Shown here: piece by piece, positions 5,893-7,853 of the stretch
Position numbering within the stretch: the first letter of the stretch is position 1
Layout: every line of letters starts with the position of its first letter
Assembly (NCBI GenBank): GCA_946415665.1
Contig: CAMKTI010000082.1
Coordinates: forward strand, 1 to 7,853
Direction: 5' to 3'
Length of the DNA stretch: 7,853 bases
DNA from: an uncultured Clostridia bacterium
GTDB taxonomy: Bacteria > Bacillota > Clostridia > Lachnospirales > CAMVHY01
Notes under the pieces: generated by a model
What the model was told of the DNA's origin: nothing
Seen by the model: the letters and a program-made list of their open reading frames with translations, nothing else
Databases searched by the model: none
Made by a program: the position numbers and the translations under genes

Positions 5893-7575
5893 TTATATTT
5901 TTCCATCTTTTTGTCTAGTATCATTATATCTATCAATACTTTTCTCCCCTTGCTTTAATAAAATCTCCTCCTTATTATCTGGAAAATAACCAAAACCTAG
6001 ACAACTTATTTCATTTCGATCATTTTTTAGCGCTTTCTTCAATTTTTCTGGTCCCCATTTACTTACACCCCACGCAAATAAAGTTAGAAAACCAATTCCT
6101 ATACCCAAAATACATAACGGCACAGCCAAAGCAATAGCTGTGGGCAATGCTAAAATTTCACCGAATCCCAAACCTAAAAATGTAGCGGTGGCGATAACCG
6201 CAGAAATTCCCATGTATACACCCCAAAGATTATCCGTTGATGCCACCTTTTCTTTGTACTTCTCCGGATTAACCAAAGCAAAAATCATATTTATCCCGCC
6301 AATCAAAGACGAGCCCAAAAGCGGTATCCCTAAACCCAAACCTAGACTGAGACTCCAAACTCCAGTTACTCCGAGAGCTACAAATATAGCACCTGCAATC
6401 AAAGAAATCCCAGGAATAACAAATATTCTAAATAACTGCCAAATGCTTTTACCATATTCCTTGCGATCAGGAAAATATTTTTTCCACTCATATCCAAAAT
6501 TATGATTAGCAGTCCAGCTATTCGTAGCAATAAAACGAGTTATTCCAATAAAAGCAAGTGTCGCGCAAATTCCAATTCCTAATGTTCCCCACGGTAAAAT
6601 TCCGAGCGCAATTAAAGCAGTTAAACCCAACCCACCAACAAAAAATACTATTTCACATATTTCCTCAATTTTAGCTCGAATTCCAAGCCAGTCCATTTTG
6701 ATTTTGTTGTTATCGATATCATCACCTTCATCTGATTTATCTTTATCTTCTTCTTTTTTTTCAACTTTCTCAATAAATTCAGTTATCGCATTGTTTATCT
6801 CTTTTGCTTTTCCAAATTCATTTATCAATTTGTTAAAAGTTTGATCCTCACACTCTATTTTCTCAAGGTTCTGGAAATAATCTTTAATATTTTTGATGTT
6901 AAATATCTTCTTAAAAAAATCTTCATACTTTTTTAAAATTTCTCTCAGAGGAGTCATACCATCACTGCCATTATTAAACGTATTCGAATACGATGCTTTT
7001 TCATTATATAACATTTGATACATAAACTTACATATCTTTATAAAATCGTTATCTGAGTCAAGTTTAACTTTAATTCCTGTTGCTTTTTCTCCTTCTACTT
7101 CTACTTCTATTTCTTCTATTTCTTCTTCTTCTTCTATTTCTTCTTCTTCTTTTTTTTCTTTTTTTTCTGGTATTTTAAACTCTTCCAAGTTGATTTTCTC
7201 GAATTCACAATTATCCAAAAAATTCTTTAGAATAACCTTCATACTTTCATCTGGAATTTTTAATTTATCTAACTCATCTTGTACTTCCGGCTTGACTATG
7301 TCCCCTTCAAATAATTCTTCAACATCAATCACGTAATCTTTAAAATTTTCTTTAATGCTAAGTTGTTGCTGCACTGCTTCGTCACAAATAGCAATAACCA
7401 ATTTTATCTTAAAATTTAACAATAAATCTAGAGATGATAGCTGAAATTTTGAATCATATTGATTACTATGCTTATCAAATAACTCTTTTATAATTTTATC
7501 CAATAAATTAATATCTGAATTCAGCTTATTAACTAGTTTTTTTAAATTATTTTCATTATTTTTTAACGTTTCCAT
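5893..7575 (-). CDS. Unrecognised 560-residue protein: acidic N-terminal region, three hydrophobic hairpins
   Basis: I do not recognise the family. The start is ATG at 7575 because GGAGG (7584-7588 on the complement) lies 8 nt upstream. The ATG at 7590, which would add MEDKI, overlaps that site and has none of its own. No N-terminal signal peptide is visible. Residues 1-135 are helical and charged; about 137-163 is a Glu-rich low-complexity run; 170-270 is again helical and charged; 271-290 is a Lys/Asp/Glu linker. Six glycine-rich hydrophobic segments follow as three pairs: about 307-327 and 330-349, 382-402 and 407-433, 452-472 and 475-502. Short motifs recur: NPEKYKEKVASTDN (436-449) resembles GPEKLKKALKNDRN (508-521), and YFPDRKE (367-373) resembles YFPDNKE (530-536), suggesting internal duplication. 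All nine Trp codons are TGG. It has its own promoter, runs against the operon and ends at a shared terminator. An integral membrane protein is likely; transporter, channel or secreted membrane effector cannot be separated. Confidence 0.85.
   Translation of the reverse strand: METLKNNENNLKKLVNKLNSDINLLDKIIKELFDKHSNQYDSKFQLSSLDLLLNFKIKLVIAICDEAVQQQLSIKENFKDYVIDVEELFEGDIVKPEVQDELDKLKIPDESMKVILKNFLDNCEFEKINLEEFKIPEKKEKKEEEEIEEEEEIEEIEVEVEGEKATGIKVKLDSDNDFIKICKFMYQMLYNEKASYSNTFNNGSDGMTPLREILKKYEDFFKKIFNIKNIKDYFQNLEKIECEDQTFNKLINEFGKAKEINNAITEFIEKVEKKEEDKDKSDEGDDIDNNKIKMDWLGIRAKIEEICEIVFFVGGLGLTALIALGILPWGTLGIGICATLAFIGITRFIATNSWTANHNFGYEWKKYFPDRKEYGKSIWQLFRIFVIPGISLIAGAIFVALGVTGVWSLSLGLGLGIPLLGSSLIGGINMIFALVNPEKYKEKVASTDNLWGVYMGISAVIATATFLGLGFGEILALPTAIALAVPLCILGIGIGFLTLFAWGVSKWGPEKLKKALKNDRNEISCLGFGYFPDNKEEILLKQGEKSIDRYNDTRQKDGKI
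7087..7167 (-). repeat. GAA/GAG-rich low-complexity tract inside the 560-residue ORF
   Basis: On the plus strand it reads as repeated TTC/TTCTT triplets. It encodes residues 137-163, almost all Glu with interspersed Ile, Val and Lys. The triplet period means slippage changes linker length without shifting frame. Confidence 0.8.
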
Positions 7576-7730
7576 AATTTTATCCTCCATATTTTAAAAA
7601 CAAACAAAAAATATTTTTTTAGCAACAAAATACCTCGATTGACTGGTAAATTCTTCTAGCTATGTAATAAAAATAATCTGGAAAAATAAAATTAACAAAC
7701 TGGAAGTAAACTTACCAAGCGACTATTTTT
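7576..7730 (-). other. Leader region of the 560-residue ORF
   Basis: The region runs from the promoter -10 box to the chosen start codon, with the ribosome binding site at 7584-7588. It has no ORF and no riboswitch that I recognise; only a weak imperfect palindrome near 7700-7716 is visible. Transcription would start near 7724, giving a leader of about 150 nt, longer than translation initiation needs. Confidence 0.5.
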
Positions 7731-7759
7731 AGTATAACCCAAAAAATAAAGTGTGTCAA
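7731..7759 (-). promoter_or_regulatory. Near-consensus sigma-A promoter of the 560-residue ORF
   Basis: On the minus strand: TTGACA (7754-7759), a spacer of exactly 17 nt, then TATACT (7731-7736). This is a full -35 consensus, ideal spacing and five of six bases of the -10 consensus. It is the best promoter in the window. The T-rich end of the window lies just upstream and would form an A-tract there. Confidence 0.85.
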
Positions 7760-7771
7760 TGGTTTTGCCTA

Positions 7772-7853
<82 letters not shown>

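Noticed and set aside
6140..6505. Plus-strand ORF opposite the 560-residue gene
   Set aside because: Its Pro/Lys-rich translation mirrors the Gly/Leu-rich membrane segments on the real strand.
7576..7590. Start of the membrane protein at ATG 7590
   Set aside because: That ATG overlaps the GGAGG that is correctly spaced for ATG 7575 and has no ribosome binding site of its own.

Overview
The window is a low-GC stretch (roughly 30% GC by eye) of what looks like a Bacillota genome, probably Clostridia. The reasons are strong purine-rich ribosome binding sites, GTG and TTG starts, sigma-A-type promoters, a PfkA of the kind I associate with clostridial lineages, and a long pyruvate kinase with an extra C-terminal PEP-utiliser-like domain as in Bacillus. 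All intact genes read cleanly in the standard code, with Trp as TGG only and stops only TAA or TAG. The window starts on the first base of a tandem repeat unit and ends in long T homopolymers. It may therefore be a whole contig bounded by sequence that was hard to assemble.

Layout. Positions 1-633 hold the 3' part of a coiled-coil membrane protein gene with near-identical 105-bp (35-residue, five-heptad) repeats. Immediately after its stop, at 637-1548, lies a decayed IS5-family (IS427-like) insertion sequence. Its transposase, on the minus strand, carries six internal stops and at least two frameshifts. Positions 1549-1894 are non-coding and contain an intrinsic terminator and the promoter and ribosome binding site of the next gene. 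Positions 1895-5742 are a three-gene operon on the plus strand: pfkA (6-phosphofructokinase), pyk (pyruvate kinase) and plsX (acyl-ACP:phosphate acyltransferase), with gaps of 33 and 11 nt. It closes with a terminator overlapping the plsX stop codon, then a second hairpin that can serve both strands. Positions 5893-7575 are a minus-strand gene for an unrecognised 560-residue protein with an acidic N-terminal half and three hydrophobic hairpins. It has a near-consensus promoter (TTGACA, 17 nt, TATACT) and a leader of about 150 nt. The last 82 bases are almost pure T.

How the genes work together. PfkA and Pyk catalyse the two committed kinase steps of glycolysis. PlsX makes acyl-phosphate for phosphatidic acid synthesis, so this one transcription unit joins glycolytic flux to the start of phospholipid synthesis. 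The two membrane proteins flanking the operon are the least understood genes here. Both combine a long soluble, charged or coiled-coil N-terminal region with closely spaced pairs of hydrophobic helices. No defence system, CRISPR array, tRNA or rRNA was seen.
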